A stretch of DNA of 64,000 nt from a bacterium. GTDB lineage: Bacteria > Zhuqueibacterota > Zhuqueibacteria > Residuimicrobiales > Residuimicrobiaceae. Below, piece after piece: positions 34,871 through 43,663 of the stretch (the first letter of the stretch is position 1; every line of letters starts with the position of its first letter). The notes beneath the pieces are model-generated. The model worked only from the letters and a program-made list of their open reading frames with translations, was not told the origin of the DNA and did no database searches. The stretch covers positions 21,598 to 85,597 of the forward strand of contig JAKQNR010000007.1 of NCBI GenBank assembly GCA_029565685.1, read 5' to 3'. Position numbers and translations under genes: made by a program.

Positions 34871-37273
34871 ATGAAAACAAAGTCCCTTCTTTTGCTTTTT
34901 TGCTTGTGTTCTGCTTCCCAACCTCAATCATCGCTGCAAGGCTTTGTCCCTGTTCCGGGCGGCGCCTTTCAACGGGGAGATGTCGTCACTGAAAGCGAAA
35001 GGCCGCTGGTCCGCGTCGACGCCTTTGAAATGCTCGACCATCCGGTCACCAACGCCGAGTATAAATGTTTTATCGATGCAACCGGTTTTCCGCCGCCGCT
35101 GCATTGGATCGACGGTCGAATTCCAGCCGGCAAAGAGGAGTATCCGGTGATTTTCGTCAATCGCCACGATGTGGATGCGTACCTGCAATGGTTGACACAA
35201 ACCGACGGCCGCATATATCGGCTGCCCACCTTCATCGAATTCGAATACGCCTCGCGCGGCGGACAGACGGATAAAAAATATCCCTGGGGCGATGACGATC
35301 CATCTGGCCGAGCCAATTATGACGCCAAGAACGATCGGCCCTTTGATCAGTGGCAGAAATATCTGCGGCCGGCCAAAGAGGGCAAACCCAACGGATACCG
35401 CCTCTACGGCATGGCCGGCAATGTCTGGCACCTCACCGTCAATCTCCTGGATCCGGCGACTACGCCGTTCAAATATCGCATCACCAATGTGCCGACGCTG
35501 GAGGGCAGCCGCATGGGTGGGTCCTGGGCGCGCAGCGCCGACTATCTGCGCTGCGGCAACCGCTCAGAGCTCTCCTCCGCCATCCGCCATCCCGATATCG
35601 GCTTTCGGCCCATTCGCCAGCCGGCGGGCGCTGACTGGCGGGAACAGCCGCGCCGCCTCTGCTGCCAATCCATCGGCAACGGCCGCGTGTTTCTCAGCTG
35701 GGCGTTGTTGCCGGAGGACAAACCAGGCCAGCGCTACAATCTCTACCGCGCCTCTTCGCGCAATCACAGCGGATTCCTGGTCAATCAAAAGCCGGCGGAC
35801 TATACTTCGTTCATCGATGAAAACCTGACGGCTGGAAAAAGAGTTCACTATTATGTCCGCACCGTGGATGCCAACGGCCGCGAAGGCCGACGATCCGAAT
35901 GGGCAAGCGCGACAGTCCGCAGCCAAGCTGATTCCGCGTTGGTCACCTTCAGCCCCATCACCAGCCACGACGGCCTGACGCCGATCTTCGGCGATCTGGA
36001 TGGAGACCGAGCCATGGACTGTGTGATCCGGTTGCAGAACGGAAACGAGGAAGAGTCGCAGGATCCCGGTATACCGGTACAGCTGGAGGCGTTCACCTCC
36101 TTCGGCCGCTCGCTGTGGCGCAAGGACATCTGTTATCATGATCATTGTTACGGCAGCGCCAACAACGTGCCGTTCAATGTCTGGGACATGGATGGCGACG
36201 GCAAAGCGGAAATCATCACCCGTCTGCAGATCGGCGATTCGGTGTTCGTCGCCATTCTGGAGGGCATGAGCGGCCGTGTGCTGGCGAAAACCGCCTGGCC
36301 GGACATGGCCACGGATTTCCAGCGTTCGTCCACCCGCATCCATCTCTCTGTGGCCTATCTCGACGGCGTACATCCGGCGGTAGTCACGCAGACCGGTTTG
36401 TATGAGAACGAGGTCTTTGTCGCCTTTGATGCGAAATTGAAAAAGCTGTGGCAGTTCAACAGCTTTGCCGAAACCAACGGCAGCGGAGCGCACAGCATCG
36501 AAGTGGCGGATGTGGACGGCGACGGAAAAATGGAGGTGTTTGACGGCACCACCTGCCTCAACCATGACGGCACCCTGCGCTGGTCCATCTACCGCCAGCA
36601 CCCGGATAAAGTGGCTGTTCACGATTTTCTGCCGGACCGGCCCGGGCTGGAGGTCTTTTTTCTCGTCGAGTCCAATGCGCACGCCGGCGCCTATATGGTG
36701 GACGCCTCATCGGGAAAAATCATCTGGAAGGTCAACCGGGAGGACGATCCGCGCTGGACCCACGGCCATTACGGCTGGAACGCGGATATCTGGGACGGCG
36801 CCAAAGGCATCGAATGCATTGTCACACGATCCGGCCATTGGGACCAAAACCTGGTGCTGTACGCTGCGGACGGTAGATTGCTCCAGGAGCCCTTTCCCAA
36901 CGGCTACCAGCCGGTGGAATGGAACGGCGACCCGGTCCGCGAGCTGCTGTTCGACAACGGCCGGCGTATCGGCCGGTTCAATGGCGTCACCGTGGACCTG
37001 ATCTCTGGACAACAGCCCAATCCCATCCCTCGCAGCAGCCTGGTGATGCAGATGGACCTGTACGGAGATTTCCGCGATGAGCTGGTGGTAAAGGCCAAGG
37101 CCCGGAACGGCGCGCCGGTGCTCTGCGTGGTCACAGCCGTCACCGTGCTGCCCAGAGCGATGGTCTCGCCGCTGAACGACCTCAACTACCGTCTGTGGAT
37201 CGGCCGCAATATGGGCGGAGGGTATCAGACGTTTTATGACCGGACCGGCATCACGCCTGGCGAAAAGCGCTGA
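34871..37273 (+). CDS. FGE-sulfatase-like domain fused to a PL11-like rhamnogalacturonan lyase region
   Basis: 800 residues, secreted. Residues about 25-250 form a formylglycine-generating-enzyme (SUMF1) fold: 'VPGGAFQRGD', 'HPVTNAEYKCFI', 'YRLPTFIEFEYASRGG', 'YPWGDDDPSGRANY', 'MGGSWARSADYLRCGNRSE' and 'DIGFRPIR'. Only one of the two catalytic cysteines is present, so it is probably not an active FGE. Residues 265-790 resemble family 11 lyases: an FN3-like part with 'YNLYRASS', then propeller blades with 'GDLDGDRAMD', 'WDMDGDGKAEI', 'ADVDGDGKMEV' and the end 'DLYGDFRDELV' and 'NYRLWIGRNMGGGYQ'. PL11 enzymes cleave the rhamnogalacturonan backbone. The fusion is unusual. Third gene of the glycan series; GGAG precedes ATG. 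Confidence 0.82.
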   Translation: MKTKSLLLLFCLCSASQPQSSLQGFVPVPGGAFQRGDVVTESERPLVRVDAFEMLDHPVTNAEYKCFIDATGFPPPLHWIDGRIPAGKEEYPVIFVNRHDVDAYLQWLTQTDGRIYRLPTFIEFEYASRGGQTDKKYPWGDDDPSGRANYDAKNDRPFDQWQKYLRPAKEGKPNGYRLYGMAGNVWHLTVNLLDPATTPFKYRITNVPTLEGSRMGGSWARSADYLRCGNRSELSSAIRHPDIGFRPIRQPAGADWREQPRRLCCQSIGNGRVFLSWALLPEDKPGQRYNLYRASSRNHSGFLVNQKPADYTSFIDENLTAGKRVHYYVRTVDANGREGRRSEWASATVRSQADSALVTFSPITSHDGLTPIFGDLDGDRAMDCVIRLQNGNEEESQDPGIPVQLEAFTSFGRSLWRKDICYHDHCYGSANNVPFNVWDMDGDGKAEIITRLQIGDSVFVAILEGMSGRVLAKTAWPDMATDFQRSSTRIHLSVAYLDGVHPAVVTQTGLYENEVFVAFDAKLKKLWQFNSFAETNGSGAHSIEVADVDGDGKMEVFDGTTCLNHDGTLRWSIYRQHPDKVAVHDFLPDRPGLEVFFLVESNAHAGAYMVDASSGKIIWKVNREDDPRWTHGHYGWNADIWDGAKGIECIVTRSGHWDQNLVLYAADGRLLQEPFPNGYQPVEWNGDPVRELLFDNGRRIGRFNGVTVDLISGQQPNPIPRSSLVMQMDLYGDFRDELVVKAKARNGAPVLCVVTAVTVLPRAMVSPLNDLNYRLWIGRNMGGGYQTFYDRTGITPGEKR

Positions 37274-37436
37274 CCGTGCAGCTCACCTGCAGCGCCTCTA
37301 ATCACCGCAGCCGCCGATCGGGCGGCGGCCGCGGTCGAATAGTGCTTGATTCTTTCCAGCTTGATGTATAAATTATCCCTGAAAGGTCAATGGTAGACTG
37401 AAAAACACGTACACTCGTCAGTCCTTTGGAGGAACC

Positions 37437-37835
37437 ATGAAAAAACCCGCTGTTTTAACTGTTCTGCTCCTCATGTTCACACTGTCGCTGGCCTTTGCCA
37501 AGGTCGAGCTGAAATCCGCCCAGATCAAGCCCACCTCCGCAGCGCCGGGCGATACCGTTTGCGTGCGCGTCGAATTTACCGGAGAACCGGATGCGGTCAA
37601 GAGCGTGGTCATCACGGTCCGCGAATATCCTTACGACGCACCTAAATTCAGGCTGAAAAAAGCGGCAAACCAGAGCGTCTGGACGTTAAAAACAACTGTT
37701 CCGTGGGATGCGCCCATTCAATCCTTTCACCTGGATATCAGCGCCATCGATAAAAACGACATCGAGGTCATCACTTCCGGCTTTGAGAACAATGAAACCG
37801 GCAAAGCCGGAAGCCTCACCTTTGAAGTGAAATAA
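37437..37835 (+). CDS. Small secreted protein with Ig-like fold, function unknown
   Basis: 132 residues: signal peptide to about residue 21 ('LSLAFA') and a single all-beta domain. Features such as 'PTSAAPGDTVCVRVEFTGEP' and 'FHLDISAIDKND' suggest an immunoglobulin/transglutaminase-linker type sandwich. Only one Cys remains in the mature part. The start ATG 37437 has GGAGG upstream. It is a single-gene unit closed by the hairpin at 37849-37905. I recognise no function; it may bind or scaffold at the surface. Confidence 0.8.
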   Translation: MKKPAVLTVLLLMFTLSLAFAKVELKSAQIKPTSAAPGDTVCVRVEFTGEPDAVKSVVITVREYPYDAPKFRLKKAANQSVWTLKTTVPWDAPIQSFHLDISAIDKNDIEVITSGFENNETGKAGSLTFEVK

Positions 37836-37848
37836 TCAATAGACAACA

Positions 37849-37905
37849 AAACGCCGGCCGACGCAAGCGGTCCCATCAACCCGCTTCTTCCGCCGGCGTT
37901 TTCTT
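37849..37905 (+). terminator. Terminator with compound hairpin
   Basis: AAACGCCGG pairs with CCGGCGTTT, with an inner stem AAGCGG/CCGCTT, and ends in TTTTCTTT. It directly follows the small secreted protein and precedes the histidine kinase. Confidence 0.8.
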
Positions 37906-39989
37906 TGCGACCCAAGTCCAATCAGGAGCCTGGTCTGAACGTTTTTCGAGAAAATCCCGCTTCCGCCCCCCCTCTGCCGTCGAGTCGCTTGCTCCTGCGT
38001 TTTAACGCTCGCCTGCTGATCGCACTGACTATCATCTTCAGCCTCCTCCTGACCCTGTATGCCCTCTGGGACATCCGTCGGACCCGGCAAGAGTTCTCCG
38101 GCCTGTTGCAGAACCAGGCGATCAGCCTGCTCTCGCTTGCCCATAAAGGGCTTTCTGATGCAGCCCAATCGCTGGACTATCTGCAAAGCCAACTAGCCGA
38201 GCGTCTGCTGGACAACGCCCGGCTGCTGGAACAGCTGGATCGCCAAAGCCGGTTGACGCCGGCCCTGCTGACCCAGCTGGCAGAACAAAACCATCTCTTT
38301 CGGGTTCAGGTGTTCGATGGCCAGGGCCGGCTGGTGATGACCAATGGAACCGGCGAGCAACACGGAGCTGGACCCGGACCAGGCCCTCGTGTTCAGCTGC
38401 AACCGATATTGAAAGGCGAAGAACAGGAACTGGTGCTGGGTTTCCGCCAAGGCCGCTTTGGCAGCGGACAACGGTTCGCGGTGGCCAGAAAAAGAAGCCG
38501 GGGCGGCGTAATCACCGTCAACGCCGATGCGGAGGAGATGCTGCACTTTCGCCGCACCATGGGCGCCGGCAGCTTTATGCGCACCATGAAAGAAATTCCG
38601 GATGTGCGCTATATGGTGCTGCAAGACAGTGTGCAAATCCTTCTGGCCTCCGAAGGGGTCCACGCCATGAACAGCATCCCCTCCGATCCTTTTCTGCTCG
38701 CTGCGCTTGCCGACAGCCAACCACATTTCCGCTTCAGCGAATATGAAAATGAGCGCATCGCTGAAATCGTCCAGACCATCGAAATGGATCCCTTTGATCG
38801 AGGGTTGCTGCGCATCGGTCTGAGCACCAGTCACCTGGCTGCAGCGGAAACAAACGCCCTCCGCCGCGTGCTGCTGCAGTCGCTGCTTTTTGTCTTTGTC
38901 AGTGTGGCCTTGACCCATTTTATCATCAGTCTGCAGAACTATCGCACGCTGCAACAGGCCTACCGTCGCATCGAAGGGCACACCGGCAGCATTCTCGCCC
39001 ATCTGCACGAGGCGGTGGTGGCTCTGGATGCGAACGCACGGGTGACCGTGTTCAACGTCTCTGCAGAAAAACTTTTCAACCTGCGGCCGGACCAAGTGAT
39101 CGGCAGACCCTGTCCCGCTCATATCGACGTATGCGGCTGGTTGACGCAGGCGCTCGAGTCTGGAAAGGATCTGGTAGATCAACAGGGAACTATCACGGTG
39201 GAGGAGAAACAGTTGGTGATTCATGGCGATATCACCGTGCTGCGCGACGGACAAGGCCGCATCGACACGGTGTTCGCCGTGATGCGCGATATGACACAAC
39301 AGCAGCGTCTGGCCGACCAAATCAAACGACAGGAACAGCTCACCGCCATGGGGCATTTGGCCTCGGGGGTAGCGCACGAGATCCGCAATCCACTCAACGC
39401 CGTCAGCATGATCGCGCAGCGGCTGGGGCTGGAATTTTCACCGAAAGAGGATGCTGAGGAGTACCATCGCCTGACGCAGACCGTTGTTTCTGAAAGCCGG
39501 CGCATCAACGACATTATCCAGCAGTTCTTGACCTTTGCCAAACCTGCGCCGTTGAACCGGAACAAGTGCCGCGGGGATGAGATCCTTCATCACGTCGCAG
39601 GTCTGATCAGGCCCGCAGCGGAGGCCAAAGGGATCAAAGTGACGGTCCATGCGCAGACCGTACAAGAGATCGAGATCGATCGGGACAAAATGGAACAGGC
39701 GCTGCTCAATCTAGCGCAGAACAGCGTGGACGCCTGTTCCAGCGGCGATGAGATTCAGCTGGAGTGCCGCCCCATGGGCGACAAGGTCCACTTCATCGTT
39801 CGCGATAACGGTCCGGGCATTCAGCAAGCAGACCTGGGGAAAATCTTTCACCTCTATTACACCACTCGAGAAAAAGGAACCGGCATCGGATTGAGCATCG
39901 TCCAGCAGATCGTCAACCAGCACGACGGACTCATCACCGTCAACAGCAGCCCGGGGCAGGGCGCCACTTTCACTATTGAATTGGGTTGA
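37905..39989 (+). CDS. Membrane sensor histidine kinase with PAS domain
   Basis: Up to 694 residues. A transmembrane helix near residue 40-55 ('LLIALTIIFSLLLTLYALWD'), a periplasmic sensor of about 220 residues, a second helix ('LLQSLLFVFVSVALTHFII'), a PAS domain ('ILAHLHEAVVALDANARVTVFN'; about 365-470), the phosphoacceptor H-box 'GVAHEIRNPLNAV', N-box 'NLAQNSVDAC', and G-boxes 'DNGPGI' and 'GTGIGLSIVQ'. The domain order fits AtoS/NtrB-type kinases. No response regulator is adjacent, so it is an orphan here. The start is uncertain: TTG 37905 opens the frame but overlaps the terminator; CTG 37935, six bases after AGGAG, is another candidate. Confidence 0.88.
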   Translation: MRPKSNQEPGLNVFRENPASAPPLPSSRLLLRFNARLLIALTIIFSLLLTLYALWDIRRTRQEFSGLLQNQAISLLSLAHKGLSDAAQSLDYLQSQLAERLLDNARLLEQLDRQSRLTPALLTQLAEQNHLFRVQVFDGQGRLVMTNGTGEQHGAGPGPGPRVQLQPILKGEEQELVLGFRQGRFGSGQRFAVARKRSRGGVITVNADAEEMLHFRRTMGAGSFMRTMKEIPDVRYMVLQDSVQILLASEGVHAMNSIPSDPFLLAALADSQPHFRFSEYENERIAEIVQTIEMDPFDRGLLRIGLSTSHLAAAETNALRRVLLQSLLFVFVSVALTHFIISLQNYRTLQQAYRRIEGHTGSILAHLHEAVVALDANARVTVFNVSAEKLFNLRPDQVIGRPCPAHIDVCGWLTQALESGKDLVDQQGTITVEEKQLVIHGDITVLRDGQGRIDTVFAVMRDMTQQQRLADQIKRQEQLTAMGHLASGVAHEIRNPLNAVSMIAQRLGLEFSPKEDAEEYHRLTQTVVSESRRINDIIQQFLTFAKPAPLNRNKCRGDEILHHVAGLIRPAAEAKGIKVTVHAQTVQEIEIDRDKMEQALLNLAQNSVDACSSGDEIQLECRPMGDKVHFIVRDNGPGIQQADLGKIFHLYYTTREKGTGIGLSIVQQIVNQHDGLITVNSSPGQGATFTIELG

Positions 39990-40370
39990 TGCATACAGCG
40001 AATCAGCGGCGGAATGCGCCGGGTGATTCCAGTCGGTCGCTTGCGCTCAGCCTCTTTGCTGTGCCTCCGCATTCCAATGATATTGGCTGCCTTCTCCTGT
40101 TCCAGGACAAGTACAGCGTCGACGTTTTTGCCGGTTATAGAGGTGGACTGAAGGGAAGCAGCGATCTCATCGATCAATCGATAGGGCTTTGAGCAGGCTT
40201 CACTAATGTCAAGCGCTCACAGACCATGCCGCTTTTTTGCAGAGGAGCGTGCCGAGAGACTGTCATGCACGCATTGTCAAGAAGAGATGACTGGCCAGGC
40301 CGACGGAATGGTTCAGTTTACATAAACCACTCTAAATAAAAATTTCCTGCGACCGGATCTTTAGGTTTTT
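39990..40370. other. Intergenic stretch between convergent genes
   Basis: About 380 bases between the kinase stop and the 3' end of the GIDE-like gene. Only short frames with no recognisable content. I see no strong terminator. Confidence 0.45.
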
Positions 40371-41306
40371 TCACCATGCACGCCAGGCTATCAAGAGCTG
40401 AAATCCCACCAGGACAGCCAGAACGATTCCAAGAAAAGTCCGTTGTGCCCGAAGGGCTGCCTTGGCTGCAGCGGCATCGCCGGGCAACAGAGCAAACAGA
40501 CGCCCTCCCGTCTCCCTTGGCGGGGCGAAAAGGCTTCTGTCCGCCGCTGAGTACAATCCGTAAGCACAGACCGTCTCGCCCGGTCGGACAACGACTTCGT
40601 CGAGCATCCACCCATCAAGATTCGGTCCTGGATTCTCTCGCTTGTCTTCTCTGACTGTTACCGGCGCCGATCCGCCTTTCCGGCCTTCGGCCGTGGAATC
40701 CGCCTTTTGTCTCAAGAACGCATCCTCAAAGACCGTGCTGTTAATGTACGCCTGGGCTCTATCACGGGAAGCGTCATCAGACAGTGTGCTCCTGGGCGCC
40801 TGAAGAACCGGCATCCCCTGGATGCGCACGCCGCCGCTTGCAGTTCTGATCTCACAGGGGACCATCGCACGGCCGGTGTACGCGGTGATAAGGTGCCGGT
40901 TTCGTGAGTACCGCCTCGAGGGTTCCGGCCCGGCTGTCCGGCGCTCAAAACGCGTGATCCAATATTGATAGGCAACAGCCGCCTGCCCCGAGAACGGCGC
41001 TGTAAGCGCCCCTTGGGGCGTCAGGGGCTGAATAGTTCCTACCGCCGCCGTCCACTTTCCATCCACGGGCTCCCGCTTCTGGACAGCATGATCCAGGGCC
41101 TCCTCGTTTTCGCTGTAGAACAGGCCGCGTATCGCCCAGATGGTCGCCAGACTGAGAGAACCGCACAATAGCGAAAAGAAGACAGCTTCATGTCTTGCCC
41201 TGGATGTAAAAAACACATACCAGCCCACACAGAACACGAGCAACAGTGCCAGCCAAAGCCACTTGCCGGCGCTGTGTCTTGAGCGTTCATGCTTCCAGTT
41301 CTTCAT
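40371..41306 (-). CDS. GIDE/MULAN-like membrane protein of unknown function
   Basis: 311 residues with two membrane helices near the N-terminus ('WLWLALLLVFCVGWYVFF' and 'AVFFSLLCGSLSLATIWAI') and one at the C-terminus ('TFLGIVLAVLVGFQLLIAW'). Between them, 'AAVGTIQPLTPQGALTAPFSGQAAVAYQYWI' shows the pattern of the GIDE domain known from the mitochondrial E3 ligase MULAN and many prokaryotic proteins (key elements G-x-I/V, L-x-A-P-x-S-G, A-x-x-Y). No RING finger is present. The bacterial function is unknown. ATG 41306 is chosen over GTG 41336. Confidence 0.7.
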   Translation of the reverse strand: MKNWKHERSRHSAGKWLWLALLLVFCVGWYVFFTSRARHEAVFFSLLCGSLSLATIWAIRGLFYSENEEALDHAVQKREPVDGKWTAAVGTIQPLTPQGALTAPFSGQAAVAYQYWITRFERRTAGPEPSRRYSRNRHLITAYTGRAMVPCEIRTASGGVRIQGMPVLQAPRSTLSDDASRDRAQAYINSTVFEDAFLRQKADSTAEGRKGGSAPVTVREDKRENPGPNLDGWMLDEVVVRPGETVCAYGLYSAADRSLFAPPRETGGRLFALLPGDAAAAKAALRAQRTFLGIVLAVLVGFQLLIAWRAW

Positions 41307-41450
41307 CTTTTCTTTCTTCCGCCTCACTTTTTGCACAGCAGGGATATATTACAGCCGAACGCATGCGCTTCGTCTCTTGCAACTATAACTAACCGGTTCA
41401 AAAACAGGAGCCAGTGCCGTGAAACGCATAAAAGCGCTGATGATTCGGCA

Positions 41451-43601
41451 TCACCTCAACAGCAGGACCTTGTGTGTCACTGCAAACCCTTTCGATTTCA
41501 TTCTGATATAATAAATGCCTGAAGGCGCCTGGCGGCCGCGATGATCAACGCCCGTCCAGACGACCCGATGTCTTCCGGCTTCCCGGTTGCCACAATACAA
41601 CCCAGCCACAACTTTCCCCAGTAGATTGACAACGTCGATGTCGACCTCTTCAGCCCGAGCAAGCGCATATTCGATGGTCGTGCAGCTGTTGAATGGATTC
41701 GGATGGTTGGCCAGCAGTGCGAATTCAACCGGAGCGGAGCCAGCCTGCCCCTGCGCAACCCGCGTCGGTGGGTCGAAGCGGAGGATATAGAGTCCGGTCT
41801 CGCGGTCCAAGGTGTAGATCAGGCTGTTATGCACAGCGATGTCATAGACGTCGCCGCCAGTGATGTAACAGCCGATCCGTTGCGGCGCCTGCGGATGTGA
41901 GATGTCAAAAACAACGGCGCCGCCTGTTCCAGCGGCGACGAAGGCATAATTCCCGGCCAATTCGATCTGCCAGGCAAAGCCAGAGGAGCGGCAGTCGCCG
42001 ATCCTTTGCGGATTGCTGATATCGGTAATGTCATAGCTGTGGATCGAATCGCCGCCGGCAATAAAAAGCGTGTGCTCACGAACCGCTGATCCCATGGTAT
42101 GGGTGGAAGCCCTGATGCGCGCGATCAAAGCCGGATTCGCCGGATCGGCCACCTGAACGATACACAGGCCGCTGTCTTCGTCTGCGACGAAGGCATAGGG
42201 GCTTTGCACAGTGACATCGATGGCCTTGCCCGGAGTATCAAAACCACCAACCTCCACCGGCGCCAGCGGGTTGGCGACATCCATAATGCGCAGACCTCTC
42301 GTGTAATCCGCCATATAGGCATAATGGCCCTCCACAGCGAGGCCCTGGCACCAATCGAAATAATTCATCGTTGCAGTCAGCACCGGCTGGGCCGGCGTGG
42401 AGAGATCGACGATGGCCAGACCCATATAAGCAGCGGCGAGATAGGCATGATTGTCCTGCACTACGACCCGATCACAATCATAATTTCCGGAATCCAAATA
42501 ACCTGTCGAGGAGGGAGTCAATGGGTCTGCGCACTGAATAATCCGGATGGTTTCACCGCCGCTTAGATAAGCGTACGCTCCTTTCACATCGATTCCGCTC
42601 CAGTAACTCCCGGTTTTTAGGTTTGAGACGACAACAGGCGGAGAGGAGGAAACCGAGATCACGGACATCCCCTGGCCGCTGCAGGCGACATAGGTCAGAT
42701 CATTCTGCACCGACATCCGCCGGATGGAGCGCACAGTATTCAAGGAATCCACCTTAACGGGATGGGCGGGCGTCGAGACATCATAAATATACAAACCCGA
42801 TCGATAGCCGGCGATGTAGGCGGTGGTGTTCTTCAGTCGGACGCTGAAAACGTTCCTGTTTTCCAGGCAGAAGCCGATCTCGACCGGCTGCGCCGGCGTA
42901 GAAATATCAAAGATGCGCAGACCGCCATTGCTGCAAGCCAGATAAGCGTGGTTGTTATGGATGGAGATCTCCTGGGTTTCATCGGGAAGGGGCACCTGGT
43001 TTACCACAGTCGGGTTGGCCGGATCGGCAATATCCACCACCGCCAGGCTTTTCCAGAAAGGAACATAAGCAAATCGGCCGCTCACAGCGAGCGAAAGCAC
43101 CATACCAGCGAGCCTAAGGTGCCCGCACACAGCCGGCCGGGCCGGATTGGAGATGTCGGCGATGATCAGGCCGTCATTTCCCGCCGCGATGAAGGCATGA
43201 CTTTCGGCCAGCGCGACATCAATAGCTGTCTTGATGCTCTCCAGCGCCCCGATCTCCACCGGAGCGGACGGGTCGGAAACATCGACGATGCGCAGGCCGC
43301 CCTCATAATCGGCGACATATATTCTGTTCTCACGCAAAGCCAGTCTCCGCACCATTCTCGGCAAAGCAACGCGGCCGAGCAGCTGCGGATAGGCCGGATC
43401 GGTATAGTCCATGATCTGCACATAGGCGCCGTTGCCGAGATAGACCCGATTGCCATCGGCTAGTACGTCATAGCACTCCCCCTCTGCCCAGCGGCCGACC
43501 AGAGTGCAGTTTTCGCTGTACACCTGCGCCTGGGCGACACCAATTATCACAAATAAAAACAGCTCCAGCCCCCGAAGAATGATGGCCCGCACATGCTTCA
43601 T
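41451..43601 (-). CDS. Secreted LVIVD-repeat protein with type IX-like sorting domain
   Basis: 716 residues. Signal peptide to about residue 25, then at least ten repeats of about 42 residues with the pattern G-L-x-I-x-D-V-S-x-P-x-x-P-V-x-x-G ('GGLRIVDVSDPSAPVEIG', 'GGLRIFDISTPAQPVEIG', 'SGLYIYDVSTPAHPVKV'). LVIVD repeats make a beta-propeller at the cell surface. The end carries 'NHPNPFNSCTTIEYALARAE' (key N-x-P-N-P-F-N) and 'SGIYYIRMKSKGF', the sorting domain. Its role is probably adhesion or binding. ATG 43601 with AGGAG upstream is taken; the frame open to 43772 has no signal peptide. It lies 62 bases after the kelch gene on the same strand. Confidence 0.9.
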   Translation of the reverse strand: MKHVRAIILRGLELFLFVIIGVAQAQVYSENCTLVGRWAEGECYDVLADGNRVYLGNGAYVQIMDYTDPAYPQLLGRVALPRMVRRLALRENRIYVADYEGGLRIVDVSDPSAPVEIGALESIKTAIDVALAESHAFIAAGNDGLIIADISNPARPAVCGHLRLAGMVLSLAVSGRFAYVPFWKSLAVVDIADPANPTVVNQVPLPDETQEISIHNNHAYLACSNGGLRIFDISTPAQPVEIGFCLENRNVFSVRLKNTTAYIAGYRSGLYIYDVSTPAHPVKVDSLNTVRSIRRMSVQNDLTYVACSGQGMSVISVSSSPPVVVSNLKTGSYWSGIDVKGAYAYLSGGETIRIIQCADPLTPSSTGYLDSGNYDCDRVVVQDNHAYLAAAYMGLAIVDLSTPAQPVLTATMNYFDWCQGLAVEGHYAYMADYTRGLRIMDVANPLAPVEVGGFDTPGKAIDVTVQSPYAFVADEDSGLCIVQVADPANPALIARIRASTHTMGSAVREHTLFIAGGDSIHSYDITDISNPQRIGDCRSSGFAWQIELAGNYAFVAAGTGGAVVFDISHPQAPQRIGCYITGGDVYDIAVHNSLIYTLDRETGLYILRFDPPTRVAQGQAGSAPVEFALLANHPNPFNSCTTIEYALARAEEVDIDVVNLLGKVVAGLYCGNREAGRHRVVWTGVDHRGRQAPSGIYYIRMKSKGFAVTHKVLLLR

Positions 43602-43663
43602 TCTGCGCTCCTTTCTGTTCGGGTAATGGAACAAAGTTAAAAGCACTCGCTTAGTTGACACCC

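Noticed and set aside
34871..35630. Active formylglycine-generating enzyme with a sulfatase partner
   Set aside because: One catalytic Cys is missing and no sulfatase gene lies nearby.
37274..37340. GC-rich hairpin after the PL11-like gene as a terminator
   Set aside because: It has a strong stem (GCCGCC/GGCGGC) but no T-run.
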